From Allobosea sp. 47.2.35 (lineage in GTDB: Bacteria > Pseudomonadota > Alphaproteobacteria > Rhizobiales > Beijerinckiaceae), in assembly GCF_024655635.1 (NCBI RefSeq), contig NZ_JANLGI010000006.1, positions 62,001-126,000 of the forward strand: 64,000 bases of DNA. The letters run 5' to 3'. A program made the position numbers and the translations under genes. The notes under the pieces are model-generated. The model was not told the DNA's origin. It searched no databases and worked only from the letters and a program-made list of their open reading frames with translations. This document shows, in pieces, positions 1-9,506 of the stretch (position 1 is the stretch's first letter; every line of letters begins with the position of its first letter).

Positions 1-1796
1 GCGGCTATGGCCGCAACGAGGTGGCCAAGGTCGGCAAGACCGAGATCGGCCTCGAGCAGATGCGCACCGCCTATCAGAACGAGATCCAGAACCTGATCCG
101 CCAGCAGCGCCGGCAGATCTCGCCGGAGATGGCGCGCGCGCTCGGCCTCGACCGGCAGGTGCTGTCGCGCCTGCTCACCGAGGCGACGCTCGACCAGACG
201 GCGCAGGGCATGCGGCTCGCGGTCTCCGACGAGACCATCCGCAACCTGATCTTCGACGACCAGGTCTTCCGCGACGCCTCCGGCCAGTTCTCCTCGGCCC
301 GCTTCAACGAATTGCTGCGCTCGAACGGCTACACCGAGCAGAGCTATGTCGCGCTCCAGCGTTCGACCATCCTGCGCCAGCAGCTCTCGGAGATGGTCGT
401 CGGCGGCCTCTCCGCCCCGCTCGCCCTGCAGGAGGTCGGCAATCGCCTGCGCAACGAGAAGCGCGCGATCACCTTCGCCCGGATGCCGGCGAGTGCCGCC
501 GGCGAGATCGCGGCCCCGACCGAGGACCAGCTCAAGAGCTTCTTCAACGACCGCAAGGCGGCCTTCCGCGCGCCGGAATTCCGCACGGCCAACATCCTCG
601 CGATCACCGCCGAGACGCTGGCAGATCCCGCCAAGATCACCGATGACGAGGCCAAGGCGCGTTACGAGGCGACGAAGGCCCAGCGCTTCACCGCCGTCGA
701 GACCCGCACCGTCCAGCAAATCCCCTTCCCCAGCGAAGAGGAAGCGCAGGCCGCCAAGGCCAAGATCGATGGCGGCGAGACCTTCGACGAGATCGCGACC
801 GAGCGGAACGTCGCCTTCAACGACCTGACGCTCGGCACCTTCACCCGCGACCAGATGATCGATCCCGCCGTGCGCGATGCGGTCTTCGCGATCGAGGAGG
901 GCGGCGTCACCGCGCCGGTCAAGGGCGCTTTCGGCACGGTGCTGCTGCGAGTGACCAAGGTCGAAGGCGCGCATGTGCGCCCGCTCGAGGAGGTTATCGT
1001 CGAGGTGAAGCAGGAGCTGGCCACCAGCCGCGCCGCTGCCCAGGTCACCGATCTCCACGACAAGATCGAGGACCAGCGCGCCTCGGCCCGGCCGCTCGCC
1101 GAGATCGCCAAGGAGCTCAACCTCACGCTGCGCACGGCCGGCCCGATGAATGCCGGCCTCGGCAGGCCGGACGGCTCGCGCGAAGAGGCGCTCCCCGGCG
1201 GCGACCCGACGCTGCAGGCGATCTTCCGCTCCGATATCGGTGTCGATAACGAGGCGATCCGCCTCCCCCGCAACGCCGGCTATGTCTGGTTCGACGTGAC
1301 CAAGATCGACCCGGCGCGCGAGCGCGCTTTCGACGAGGTCAAGGCCGAGGTCGAGAAGCAATGGCGCGCCGACGAATCGGCCACGCGGCTTTCGGCCAAG
1401 GCGCGCGAGCTCATCGAGCGCCTCGACAAGGGCGAGAACTTCGACGCGGTCGCGGCCTCGACCAACCTCACGATCGAGACCGCCGCCGATCTCGGCCGGC
1501 AGGACCAGCGCCCCGAGCTGCCGGGCACGGTCATCGCGCAGGTCTTCGGCATCGCCGTGGGCAAGAGCGGTTCCGCCGCCACGCCGGATGGCGGACGCAT
1601 CCTGTTCAAGGTCGATTCGGCCACCGTCGCGCCTTACGTCCGCACGACCCAGGAGGCCGGCAATTTCGAGCGGCTGCTCTCGTCCAGTGTCAGCGAGGAC
1701 ATCATGCTGCAATATGTCGCCAAGCGGCAGGCCGAGCTCGGCGTCAGCATCAACGAGGCCGCCTTCCGCAACGCGACCGGCGGGGCACAGAACTGA
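1..1796 (+). CDS. ppiD: Peptidyl-prolyl cis-trans isomerase D (PpiD-like), 5' partial
   Basis: The frame is open from the first base, so the true start and the expected N-terminal membrane anchor lie to the left. About 598 residues are visible. The first third is a helical SurA/PpiD-type chaperone region with a YVALQR segment. A parvulin (PPIC) fold follows at about residues 210-325, ending in the typical pattern of a GTFTRD stretch, an acidic helix and a KGAFGTVLLRV strand. A second degenerate chaperone-like region fills the C-terminus. PpiD is an inner-membrane anchored periplasmic folding factor that helps proteins leaving the Sec translocon. The stop is only 2 bases before trpE, so the two genes are probably co-transcribed. 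The family is clear; catalytic isomerase activity is not provable from sequence. Confidence 0.9.
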   Translation, partial: GYGRNEVAKVGKTEIGLEQMRTAYQNEIQNLIRQQRRQISPEMARALGLDRQVLSRLLTEATLDQTAQGMRLAVSDETIRNLIFDDQVFRDASGQFSSARFNELLRSNGYTEQSYVALQRSTILRQQLSEMVVGGLSAPLALQEVGNRLRNEKRAITFARMPASAAGEIAAPTEDQLKSFFNDRKAAFRAPEFRTANILAITAETLADPAKITDDEAKARYEATKAQRFTAVETRTVQQIPFPSEEEAQAAKAKIDGGETFDEIATERNVAFNDLTLGTFTRDQMIDPAVRDAVFAIEEGGVTAPVKGAFGTVLLRVTKVEGAHVRPLEEVIVEVKQELATSRAAAQVTDLHDKIEDQRASARPLAEIAKELNLTLRTAGPMNAGLGRPDGSREEALPGGDPTLQAIFRSDIGVDNEAIRLPRNAGYVWFDVTKIDPARERAFDEVKAEVEKQWRADESATRLSAKARELIERLDKGENFDAVAASTNLTIETAADLGRQDQRPELPGTVIAQVFGIAVGKSGSAATPDGGRILFKVDSATVAPYVRTTQEAGNFERLLSSSVSEDIMLQYVAKRQAELGVSINEAAFRNATGGAQN

Positions 1797-1798
1797 CG

Positions 1799-3313
1799 AT
1801 GCAGCCGCTCCAGGAGTTCGAGCACTTCGCGCAGACCTACGAGACCGGTGCTCCGCAATTGCTGCGGCAGGTGCTGGTCGGCGATTGCGAGACACCGGTC
1901 GCCGCCTTCCTGAAGCTGCGCCATGCCACGGCCGGCCCGGCCTTCCTGCTCGAATCGGTCGAGGGCGGCGCCGTGCGCGGCCGCTACTCGATGATCGGGC
2001 TGGAGCCGGACCTGATCTGGCGCTGCCATCACGGCCAGGCCTCGCTCTGCCGCACGGCTCTGGGCGAGAGTTTCCTCGACGATCCGCGCCCGGCCTTCGA
2101 GAGCCTGCGCGCCCTGCTCGAGGAGAGCGCCATTCCGGAGGCGGAAGGGCTGCCGCCGATGGCGTCCGGCGTCTTCGGCTATCTCGGCTACGACATGGTG
2201 CGCCTGATGGAGCGCTTGCCCGAGCCGAAGGAGACCGGCACCGGCGTGCCCGACGCCATCCTGACGCGGCCGACGCTGATGGTGGTCTTCGACGCCGTGC
2301 GCGACGAGATCCATGTCGTGACGCCGGTCCGGCACATGCCGGGCGTCGGCGCGCGCCATGCTTATGAGCGGGCGCAGGAGCGGCTGGAGGCCGTGGTGCG
2401 GGCGCTGGAAGGCGCCCTCCCCGCCGAGGCCGATATCGACATCGCCAACCTGCCGGTCCCCGCGACCACCTCGAACACCAGCGAGGCCGACTATCTGGAG
2501 ATGGTCGACAAGGCGAAGGAATACATCCGCGCCGGCGACATCTTCCAGGTCGTGCTGTCGCAGCGCTTCGAGGCGCCTTTCGCCCTGCCGCCCTTCGCGC
2601 TCTACCGGGCGCTGCGGCGGGTCAATCCGGCGCCGTTCCTCTGCTATCTCGATTTCGGCGACTTCCAGATCGTCTGCTCGAGCCCCGAGATCCTGGTCCG
2701 TCTGCGCGACGACACCGTCACGATCCGGCCGATCGCCGGCACGCGGCGGCGCGGCGCGACCGAGGCCGAGGACAATGCCCTGGCCGAGGAGCTGCTGGCT
2801 GACCCGAAGGAACGCGCCGAGCACCTGATGCTGCTCGATCTCGGGCGCAACGATGTCGGCCGCGTCGCTGAGATCGGCACGGTGAAGGTCACCGATTCGT
2901 TCTTCATCGAGCGCTACAGCCAGGTCATGCACATCGTCTCGAATGTCGAGGGCAGGATCGACCCCAAGCACGATTCGCTGGGCGCGCTGATCGCCGGCTT
3001 CCCGGCCGGTACGGTCTCGGGCGCCCCCAAGGTCCGGGCGATGGAGATCATCGACGAGCTGGAGCGCGATGCGCGCGGCGCCTATGCCGGCTGCATCGGC
3101 TATTTCGGCGCCAATGGCGAGATGGATACTTGCATCGTGCTGCGCACGGCCGTGGTCAAGGACGGGCGCATGCATGTTCAGGCCGGCGCCGGCATCGTCT
3201 ACGATTCGAACCCGGCCTCCGAGCAGGAGGAGTGCATCAACAAGGCCAAGGCCCTGTTCCGCGCCGCCGAGGAGGCGATCCGCTTCGCCGCCCGCAGCGG
3301 GCGCGGCCAGTAG
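1799..3313 (+). CDS. trpE: Anthranilate synthase component I
   Basis: This 504-residue protein converts chorismate plus ammonia (or glutamine through TrpG) to anthranilate, the first committed step of tryptophan synthesis. The N-terminal domain carries the LLES motif at residues 50-53, part of the tryptophan feedback site in this family. The chorismate-binding domain fills about residues 220-490 and includes the PAGTVSGAPK signature at about residue 401 and a C-terminal GAGIVYDSNP segment. The ATG at 1799 is 2 bases after the ppiD stop and gives the normal family length. It is a stand-alone TrpE, not the TrpEG fusion of Rhizobium and Sinorhizobium. No trpG or trpDC follows; a strong terminator closes the unit. 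Confidence 0.97.
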   Translation: MQPLQEFEHFAQTYETGAPQLLRQVLVGDCETPVAAFLKLRHATAGPAFLLESVEGGAVRGRYSMIGLEPDLIWRCHHGQASLCRTALGESFLDDPRPAFESLRALLEESAIPEAEGLPPMASGVFGYLGYDMVRLMERLPEPKETGTGVPDAILTRPTLMVVFDAVRDEIHVVTPVRHMPGVGARHAYERAQERLEAVVRALEGALPAEADIDIANLPVPATTSNTSEADYLEMVDKAKEYIRAGDIFQVVLSQRFEAPFALPPFALYRALRRVNPAPFLCYLDFGDFQIVCSSPEILVRLRDDTVTIRPIAGTRRRGATEAEDNALAEELLADPKERAEHLMLLDLGRNDVGRVAEIGTVKVTDSFFIERYSQVMHIVSNVEGRIDPKHDSLGALIAGFPAGTVSGAPKVRAMEIIDELERDARGAYAGCIGYFGANGEMDTCIVLRTAVVKDGRMHVQAGAGIVYDSNPASEQEECINKAKALFRAAEEAIRFAARSGRGQ

Positions 3314-3342
3314 TCCGCACAGGCAGCATCCCAGAACGCAAG

Positions 3343-3375
3343 ACGCCCCGCCGGTCAGGCGGGGCGTTTCTGTTT
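3343..3375. terminator. Bidirectional rho-independent terminator after trpE
   Basis: A perfect 10-bp stem (3343-3352 with 3358-3367) has a 5-base loop and is followed by a T-rich run. It sits between the convergent trpE and YqhA-family genes and can serve both strands. Confidence 0.85.
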
Positions 3376-3386
3376 CGGCGCCCGGG

Positions 3387-3962
3387 TCAGTGCCCCTTGC
3401 CGGGCGTCGCCGTCATCTTGTCGACCCAGGCGATACCGATGGCGGAGAGGATGAAGACGACATGGATCAGCGTCTGCAGCAGCACACCCGCCTCGGTATA
3501 GCTCGCGGTCTTGCCGGCGATGCCGATATTGCCGGCCTCGATGAAGGTCCTGAGCAGGTGGATCGACGAGATGCCGATGATCGCCATGGCGAGCTTGATC
3601 TTGAGCACGCTCGCATTGACGTGGCTCAGCCATTCCGGCTGGTCGGGATGCCCCTGCAGCCGCAGGCGCGAGACGAAAGTCTCGTAGCCGCCGACGATCA
3701 CCATGATCAGCAGGTTCGAGATCATCACCACGTCGATCAGCCCGAGCACGACCAGCATGATCTGCTGCTCGCTGAAGTCGAAGGCGTGGGTGACGAGGTG
3801 CCAGAGTTCCTTGAGGAACAGGAAGACATAGACGCACTGCGCCACGATGAGGCCGATATAGAGCGGCAGCTGCAGCCAGCGCGAGCTGAAGATGATCGCC
3901 GGCAGCGGCCGCAGGGGGCCAAGCGCGGCGGGCTGGTCGGACGGGTCGCGCGGTTGCGCCAT
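3387..3962 (-). CDS. YqhA/UPF0114 (TIGR00645) family inner-membrane protein
   Basis: This 191-residue protein has four predicted membrane helices at about residues 20-45, 63-90, 125-145 and 165-185. It has the layout of the YqhA/UPF0114 family, with a conserved GGYETF segment after helix 2 and a [13 protein letters not shown] helix 3. The biochemical function of the family is not established; it is often described as a conserved inner-membrane protein. I chose the ATG at 3962 because residues upstream of it look non-coding and the family begins close to the first helix. It converges on trpE across a shared terminator and stands alone, so context gives no further hint. Confidence 0.85.
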   Translation of the reverse strand: MAQPRDPSDQPAALGPLRPLPAIIFSSRWLQLPLYIGLIVAQCVYVFLFLKELWHLVTHAFDFSEQQIMLVVLGLIDVVMISNLLIMVIVGGYETFVSRLRLQGHPDQPEWLSHVNASVLKIKLAMAIIGISSIHLLRTFIEAGNIGIAGKTASYTEAGVLLQTLIHVVFILSAIGIAWVDKMTATPGKGH

Positions 3963-4201
3963 GGTCGGTCTCGGTCCTTCGATCAGGTGCGGTGTGCAGT
4001 GCAACGCTAGATGGCGAGGAAATTTCGCCCGCGCAAGCACTTCGGCATTGCTTTCGAGCGCAAAAGCGACGGGAGCGTGACGGCCCATTTATGCCCGGAT
4101 TGACTGCTAGCTTTCCCTGTGGTCACCGGACCGCTACATTCGAATCCAAACGGGGGAACATGCGGAGTTCCGCTCGCCTGGTACCGCAGAGGAGTTTCGT
4201 C

Positions 4202-4669
4202 ATGATCAGGACGCTCGCCGTCGCTGCCGCCATTGCCGGCAGCGCCCTACTCGCCCTGCCTGCATCGGCTGCCCCGTTCGCTCCCGCTGCGCCCGCCATT
4301 GCGACGACGCAGGCCGGCAGTGATCTCATCGAGACCGTGCAGTACCGCCGCTATGGCTACGGCCCGCGCTACTATGGCGGCTATCGCCGTGGCCCGGCCG
4401 TGGGCGCCGGCATTGCGGCCGGCATCATCGGTGGCGCGCTCGCCGCCGGCGCGCTGGCGGCCCCGCCCCCGCCGGTCTACTATTACCCCCCGCCGGCCCC
4501 GGTCTATGTCGAGCCGCCGGTGGTCTATGCCCCGGCCGTGCCGCGCGCCTATGGCTACAGCGTCGAGGATACCGACGCCGTGGCCTACTGCTCGCGCCGC
4601 TTCCGCAGCTACAACCCGGAGACCGGGACCTACATCGCCTCTGGCGGCGTCGTCCGCGCCTGCCCCTGA
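4202..4669 (+). CDS. BA14K family exported protein
   Basis: The protein has 155 residues. A signal peptide occupies residues 1-23, ending ASA-A. A Tyr/Gly/Arg-rich stretch (QYRRYGYGPR) follows, then a glycine/alanine hydrophobic segment, a proline-tyrosine-rich region and a C-terminal BA14K-type motif with the pattern YCSRRFRSYNPETGTY ending in CP. BA14K proteins are small surface or periplasmic proteins of Hyphomicrobiales; the Brucella member is immunoreactive and lectin-like. A good Shine-Dalgarno (agaggag) precedes the ATG at 4202, and a strong terminator follows the stop. It is monocistronic, so a stand-alone envelope role is likely. The molecular ligand is unknown. Confidence 0.85.
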   Translation: MIRTLAVAAAIAGSALLALPASAAPFAPAAPAIATTQAGSDLIETVQYRRYGYGPRYYGGYRRGPAVGAGIAAGIIGGALAAGALAAPPPPVYYYPPPAPVYVEPPVVYAPAVPRAYGYSVEDTDAVAYCSRRFRSYNPETGTYIASGGVVRACP

Positions 4670-4699
4670 CAGCAGGCGACAGCGCGATCGCAGACAAGG

Positions 4700-4729
4700 A
4701 CTCCCCGCAGCGATGCGGGGAGTTTTTCG
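4700..4729 (+). terminator. Rho-independent terminator of the BA14K gene
   Basis: A perfect 10-bp stem (4700-4709 with 4714-4723) has a GCGA loop and is followed by TTTTTCGTTT, 30 bases after the BA14K stop codon. Confidence 0.9.
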
Positions 4730-4804
4730 TTTCGGCCGGAAACGGCTTGTCATCGCGGCAGCGGTCCCGCTTTATCCTGCCGGCAGCCTGAATCGGAGCA
4801 TCGC

Positions 4805-5584
4805 GTGCGGATCGCCACCTGGAACGTCAATTCGGTCAGGCAGCGCCTCGGCCACCTCCTCGACTTCCTGAAGGAGGCGGAGCCCGATGCGCTTTGCCTG
4901 CAGGAGATCAAGTGCGTGGATGCCGATTTCCCGCGCGCCGAGATCGAGGCGGCCGGCTGGCAGGTCGAGACCCACGGCCAGAAGACCTTCAACGGCGTCG
5001 CGATCCTGAGCCGCTCGCGGCTGGAGGATGTCCGCCGCGGCCTGCCGGGCGACGATGGCGACGAGCAGGCGCGCTATCTCGAAGGCGTGCTGCCGCTCGG
5101 TGACGGCGTGGTGCGCGTCGCCTCGATCTACCTGCCCAACGGCAACCCGCCGAACACTGAGAAATATCCCTACAAGCTCGGCTGGATGCAGCGCTTGACC
5201 GCCCATGCCCGGATGCTCCTGGAGCTTGAGGAGCCTTTGGTTCTGGCCGGCGACTACAACGTCATCCCGGAGCCGCGCGACGCCCGCGACCCGGCCGCCT
5301 GGGTCAGCGATGCGCTCTTCCTGCCGCAGACGCGTTCCGCCTTCCGGGGCCTGACCAATCTCGGCCTGACCGAGGCCCTGCGCAGCACGATCGACGCCTC
5401 GGGGCTTTACACCTTCTGGGATTATCAGGCGGGCGCCTGGCAGCGGAACAACGGCATCCGCATCGACCACCTGCTGCTCTCGCCGCATGCGGCCGACCGG
5501 CTCTCGGGGGTGAAGATCGCCAAGCACGTCCGTGGCTGGGACAAGCCCTCGGACCATGTCCCGGTGATGATCGATCTGCACTGA
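4805..5584 (+). CDS. xthA: Exodeoxyribonuclease III (AP endonuclease)
   Basis: The protein has 259 residues and belongs to the EEP nuclease superfamily. ExoIII cleaves DNA at abasic sites and removes 3' blocking groups in base excision repair. All expected motifs are present: ATWNVNS at the start, LQEIK (metal-binding Glu) at about residue 35, the NGVAILS strand, GDYNVIPEP (catalytic Asp and Asn) at about residue 150, RIDHLL at about 220 and SDHVPV (catalytic Asp-His) near the C-terminus. The start is GTG at 4805, which places the methionine directly before the first conserved strand. It follows the BA14K terminator, so it has its own promoter. A palindromic repeat lies directly downstream. 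Confidence 0.96.
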   Translation: MRIATWNVNSVRQRLGHLLDFLKEAEPDALCLQEIKCVDADFPRAEIEAAGWQVETHGQKTFNGVAILSRSRLEDVRRGLPGDDGDEQARYLEGVLPLGDGVVRVASIYLPNGNPPNTEKYPYKLGWMQRLTAHARMLLELEEPLVLAGDYNVIPEPRDARDPAAWVSDALFLPQTRSAFRGLTNLGLTEALRSTIDASGLYTFWDYQAGAWQRNNGIRIDHLLLSPHAADRLSGVKIAKHVRGWDKPSDHVPVMIDLH

Positions 5585-5598
5585 GGGACAGCAGGAAG

Positions 5599-5693
5599 CC
5601 GTCATGCTCGGGCTTGACCCGAGCATCTTGGAATCAGTGTCTTCTCGTCATGAGATTCTCGGGTCTACGCTTCGCTTCGCCCGAGAATGACGG
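5599..5693. repeat. Composite palindromic intergenic repeat
   Basis: The outer inverted arms CCGTCAT (5599-5605) and ATGACGG (5687-5693) enclose two hairpins. The first is TGCTCGGG (5605-5612) with CCCGAGCA (5618-5625). The second is ATTCTCGGG (5655-5663) with CCCGAGAAT (5680-5688). The nested layout resembles the dispersed REP/RPE-type palindromes of Hyphomicrobiales genomes. It lies between the convergent xthA and exoR and could also act as a terminator or mRNA stabiliser. Confidence 0.7.
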
Positions 5694-5702
5694 CGCCTCA
5701 GC

Positions 5703-6656
5703 TCAGTTCTGAGGCGCGGCGCCGCTCCGCGAGCTGCCGAGATGCTGGCGCTCGATCAAGGCCAAAGCCGCCGAGCGGTCGCTGGACGAGGCGGCCGCGA
5801 AAGCCACGTCATGCCGCTCGATGATCCAGGCCTCGCGGGCTGGATCGGCACCCTCGCGCGCCATCGCGAGCCACATCAGGCCCAGCACCGGCTGGCGCGG
5901 CACGCCCTCGCCGCCACGGATCAGCATCTCGCCGAAGGCGGCGCGCGCGGGCGCATGGCCCTTCTCGGCCGCAAGCTTCATCCAGCGTGCCGCCTGGCGC
6001 GGGTCGCGATTGGCGCCCTGCCCGGTCATGTAGAGGCGGGCGAGATTGTACTGGCCGTCCGGGTCGCCGAAATAGGAGGCGGCATAGTGGAACATGTCGA
6101 AGGCCCGGTCCGGATTGGGCTTCACATAGCTGCCCTTGATCCCATCCGAGAAATAGTTGCCGAGCGCCACGAAGGCGCTGCCGACGAGCCGCGCATCGGC
6201 CGTTCCGGGCATGGCGTCCGCGTTCTCGTCCGCGATCTTCGAGAAATATTCGAAGGCCTTGAGATCGTTGGTCGGGACACCCTCGCCGCCGGCATACATC
6301 CGGCCGAGCTTGTACTGCGCCGTGAGATGGCCCTGCGAGGCCGCATATTCGAGCGCGCGCACGGCGCCGACCTTATTGCCGGCGGTGGAATCGCGCATCC
6401 AGGCCTTGAGCGCGTCGCGGGCGCTGGTGAAGGGCACGAGCGGCAGAGCAGTGTGGGCGGTCGGCGTATCGGGGCCGGGAGCCACGGAAGCCGCGCCGCG
6501 GCCGCCGGACACGGAATCGTCCGGCTCCGGCAGCGCCGCGCCCGGAATGGCGCGCGGCGGCAGCAGCTTCGTGCCTGAAATCTCCTGAGCCAGGACGGCC
6601 TGATGGCCGCCCAGCAACAGGAACAGGCATGCTATGGTTGAGCTAGATATCCGCAT
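5703..6656 (-). CDS. exoR: ExoR-like periplasmic Sel1-repeat regulator
   Basis: The protein has 317 residues. A signal peptide (about residues 1-24, ending VLAQ) is followed by a low-complexity linker and then Sel1-type TPR-like repeats from about residue 90 to 290. Repeat signatures include [34 protein letters not shown] and [16 protein letters not shown]. The order and spacing match ExoR of Sinorhizobium and Agrobacterium. There, periplasmic ExoR binds and represses the ExoS-ChvI two-component system that controls exopolysaccharide, motility and symbiosis or virulence. The ATG at 6656 gives a clean signal peptide and lies inside the last codons of ilvD (14-base overlap), suggesting translational coupling. 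It is longer than S. meliloti ExoR because of the linker. No exoS/chvI is in the window, so the regulatory role is inferred by homology. Confidence 0.8.
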   Translation of the reverse strand: MRISSSTIACLFLLLGGHQAVLAQEISGTKLLPPRAIPGAALPEPDDSVSGGRGAASVAPGPDTPTAHTALPLVPFTSARDALKAWMRDSTAGNKVGAVRALEYAASQGHLTAQYKLGRMYAGGEGVPTNDLKAFEYFSKIADENADAMPGTADARLVGSAFVALGNYFSDGIKGSYVKPNPDRAFDMFHYAASYFGDPDGQYNLARLYMTGQGANRDPRQAARWMKLAAEKGHAPARAAFGEMLIRGGEGVPRQPVLGLMWLAMAREGADPAREAWIIERHDVAFAAASSSDRSAALALIERQHLGSSRSGAAPQN

Positions 6657-8373
6657 AGCAATGGGTTTCGGCCGCCCCTCCTGGGTGGGTGACGGCACCG
6701 CCTTTGGCGGAGCCGACGGTCTGCGCGTATTTCCACAGCGCGCCGGAATTGTAGTCGGTCTTCCGTGGTTTCCAGTCCTTACGACGCGCTTCAAGTTCGG
6801 CATCAGAAAGGCGGACTGCGAGCTTTCCTGTGATGGCGTCGAGTTCGATGATGTCGCCGTCGCGGATCAGGCCGATCGGGCCGCCGACGGCGGCTTCAGG
6901 ACCGACATGGCCGACGCAGAAGCCCCGCGTCGCGCCGGAGAATCGGCCATCGGTGATGAGCGCGACCTTGTCGCCCATGCCCTGGCCGTAGAGCGCGGCG
7001 GTGGTCGACAGCATCTCGCGCATGCCGGGGCCGCCCTTGGGGCCCTCGTAGCGGATGACCAGCACGTCGCCGACATTGTAGGTCCGGTTCTTGACCGCCT
7101 CGAAGGCGTCCTCCTCGCGATCGAAGCAGCGCGCCGGGCCGGTGAAGACGAGCTGGTCCTCCGGCATGCCGGCGATCTTCACGATCGCGCCTTCCGGAGC
7201 GAGGTTGCCCTGCAGGCCGACGACGCCGCCGGTGACCGTGATCGGCTTGTCGGCGCGGTAGACCACATCCTGCTGGTCGTTCCATTTCACCGAGGCCATG
7301 TTCTCGGCGATGGTGCGGCCGGTGACGGTCATGCAGTCGCCATGCAGATAGCCGGCATCGAGCAGGCTCTTCATCACCAGCGGGATGCCGCCGACCTCGA
7401 ACATGTCCTTGGCGACGTATTTTCCGCCCGGCTTCAGGTCGGCGATATAGGGCGTCTTCTTGAAGATCTCGGCGACCTCGAACAGGTCGAAATCGATGCC
7501 GCATTCATGCGCGATCGCCGGCAGGTGCAGCGCGCCATTGGTCGAGCCGCCGGTCGCGGCGACGACCATCGCGGCATTCTCCAGCGCCTTGCGGGTGACG
7601 ATGTCGCGCGGGCGGATGTTCCGGGCAATCAGCTCCATCACCATCTCGCCGGCGGTGTAGCAGAAGGTGTCGCGGACGTCGTAGGGGGCCGGCGCGCCGC
7701 AGCTATAGGGCAGCGCCAGGCCGATCGCCTCGGCGACGGTCGCCATGGTGTTGGCGGTGAACTGGGCGCCGCAGGAGCCGGAAGACGGGCAAGCGACCTC
7801 CTCGAGCTCCTTCAGGTCCTCGTCCGACATGGCGCCGACCGAATGCTTGCCGACGGCCTCGAACACGTCCTGGACGGTGACCGGACGACCCTTGAAATTG
7901 CCGGGCAGGATCGAGCCGCCATAGATGAAGATCGAGGGCACGTTGAGACGCACCATCGCCATCATCATGCCGGGCAGCGACTTGTCGCAGCCGGCAAGGC
8001 CGACCAGCGCATCGTAGCAATGGCCACGCATGGTGAGCTCGACCGAGTCGGCGATAACCTCGCGCGATGCGAGCGACGACTTCATGCCCTGGTGGCCCAT
8101 CGCGATGCCGTCGGTCACGGTGATCGTGCAGAACTCGCGCGGCGTGCCGCTGGCGGAGGCGACGCCCTTCTTCACGGCCTGGGCCTGGCGCATCAGCGAG
8201 ATGTTGCAGGGGGCGGCCTCGTTCCAGCAGGAGGCGACGCCGACGAAGGGCTGCGCGATCTGCTTCGCGGTCATGCCCATCGCGTAATAATAGGAACGGT
8301 GCGGGGCCTTGGCCGGGCCGACGCTCACATGGCGGCTCGGCAGCCTCGACTTGTCGTACACACGCCCGTCCAT
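6643..8373 (-). CDS. ilvD: Dihydroxy-acid dehydratase
   Basis: This 576-residue enzyme dehydrates 2,3-dihydroxy-isovalerate and -methylvalerate to the 2-keto acids in valine and isoleucine synthesis. It uses an Fe-S cluster and Mg2+. Visible signatures are [10 protein letters not shown] at about residue 50 (cluster cysteine region), [10 protein letters not shown] at about residue 120, [17 protein letters not shown] at about residue 190 (second cluster cysteines) and the C-terminal [23 protein letters not shown] block. The ATG at 8373 starts at MDGRVYDKS, as in close relatives. An upstream in-frame ATG would only add an unconserved tail. Its last codons overlap the exoR start. Confidence 0.97.
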   Translation of the reverse strand: MDGRVYDKSRLPSRHVSVGPAKAPHRSYYYAMGMTAKQIAQPFVGVASCWNEAAPCNISLMRQAQAVKKGVASASGTPREFCTITVTDGIAMGHQGMKSSLASREVIADSVELTMRGHCYDALVGLAGCDKSLPGMMMAMVRLNVPSIFIYGGSILPGNFKGRPVTVQDVFEAVGKHSVGAMSDEDLKELEEVACPSSGSCGAQFTANTMATVAEAIGLALPYSCGAPAPYDVRDTFCYTAGEMVMELIARNIRPRDIVTRKALENAAMVVAATGGSTNGALHLPAIAHECGIDFDLFEVAEIFKKTPYIADLKPGGKYVAKDMFEVGGIPLVMKSLLDAGYLHGDCMTVTGRTIAENMASVKWNDQQDVVYRADKPITVTGGVVGLQGNLAPEGAIVKIAGMPEDQLVFTGPARCFDREEDAFEAVKNRTYNVGDVLVIRYEGPKGGPGMREMLSTTAALYGQGMGDKVALITDGRFSGATRGFCVGHVGPEAAVGGPIGLIRDGDIIELDAITGKLAVRLSDAELEARRKDWKPRKTDYNSGALWKYAQTVGSAKGGAVTHPGGAAETHCYADI

Positions 8374-8763
8374 CGCCACTCGCCCTGTTCCCCCGATCAG
8401 CACGGCGCGAAGATGTGCCACGCCGCGCCTGCCGGGAGCAATCGCGCCCCTGAAAACCCGAAAAACGTCCGGAACCTCTGCCGGCTCCGCGCGTTACCCC
8501 CGATTTCGATATATCTCAGGCACTTAACGCAGCGTTTTGCTGGGCTTCGTTTGTGGCGGCTTCGCGGCGATTGGGGCGGTCGGGGCGGTGTCAGGCACCG
8601 ATCCCGCTCGGGTGTTGCGCCGATGTCACAAAACCTGGGCCGGAAGGGTAATGTAACGGTGATTTCAGCGGCTGCACGCATGCGGGCGCTCGCCCCGAGG
8701 AGCCGCATGGCAGCGGCTCCGGCGACGCTTCGGATGAGGGCTGCGTCGGCTTAGAGCGGTGGC
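8374..8763. other. Gene-free interval upstream of ilvD
   Basis: These 390 bases separate ilvD (leftward) from the end of the DedA-like gene. I found no conserved coding frame. The region should hold the ilvD promoter and possibly a leader, but I could not recognise a leader peptide, attenuator or clear operator. Confidence 0.6.
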
Positions 8764-9345
8764 TCAGAGCACCAGCGGCAGCACGAAGAAGCCGCCGACG
8801 ATGATCGCGACGAGGGCCAGCGCCGTCATCGGCAGGTGCTTCTCGATGAAGATGCGAATGTCGTCGCCGTAGAAGCGCAGCGCCACCGCGATCATCAGGA
8901 AGAAGCTCGCCCGCGACACGACCATGCCGATCGTGAACTTCCACAGGTCGAAATGCAGGAAGCCGGACATGATCGTGACGATCTTGAACGGGATCGGCGT
9001 CAGGCCCTTGGTGACGAGCACCCAGAACCAGTAGTCCTGCGAGGTCGCGATCAGGCTGGCGGCCTTGTCCTGCAGCCCATAGATGCCGATCAGCCAGGCG
9101 CCGACCGACTCATAGAGCAGCGCGCCGATGGCATAGCCGAGATAGCCGCCGAGCACGGCGCCGAGCGAGCAGATGCCGGCATAGAACCAGGCGCGGTCCG
9201 GCCGGGCGATGCACATCGGAATCAGCAGCGGAATCGGCGGCAGCGGGCTGAACGAGCTTTCGATGAAGGTGATGCCGAAAAGCAGCCACGGGGCGGCGGG
9301 ATGGGAGGCGTACGAAACGCACCAGTCATAGGCTCGCTTGAGCAT
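8764..9345 (-). CDS. YqaA/DedA-like SNARE-associated membrane protein
   Basis: The protein has 193 residues with several hydrophobic segments. The first region contains FIESSFSPLPPIPLLIP, the re-entrant-loop signature of the DedA/VTT fold (acidic residue followed by a proline-rich loop). The second contains the matching VTKGLTPIPFKIVTIMSG motif at about residue 115. DedA-superfamily proteins are inner-membrane scramblases or transporters for undecaprenyl phosphate and phospholipids; this shorter YqaA branch is less studied. The gene is monocistronic with the ATG at 9345. Family assignment is solid; the substrate is unknown. Confidence 0.85.
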   Translation of the reverse strand: MLKRAYDWCVSYASHPAAPWLLFGITFIESSFSPLPPIPLLIPMCIARPDRAWFYAGICSLGAVLGGYLGYAIGALLYESVGAWLIGIYGLQDKAASLIATSQDYWFWVLVTKGLTPIPFKIVTIMSGFLHFDLWKFTIGMVVSRASFFLMIAVALRFYGDDIRIFIEKHLPMTALALVAIIVGGFFVLPLVL

Positions 9346-9506
9346 CGTGACGAAACAACCGGTCCTGGGTTACTGGCATCGAGGCGCATGGCAGACTTGC
9401 GCCTGATGCGCATCTAACCGTCTCGGTGGGAGAATGCCAGCGTTCTCTTGCGCGAAGGTCAATTTGAAGACGGAGTCGTGGCGGGAACCGGGCAGGACGG
9501 GATCGC

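Noticed and set aside
1634-3175. Long open frame antisense to trpE
   Set aside because: Shadow of trpE; the sense strand carries the chorismate-binding signatures.
8397-8708. 103-codon minus-strand frame upstream of ilvD
   Set aside because: Low-complexity Arg-rich translation, no ribosome-binding site, not similar to anything I know.
6634-8754. Long open frame antisense to ilvD
   Set aside because: Same shadow effect; ilvD motifs are complete on the minus strand.
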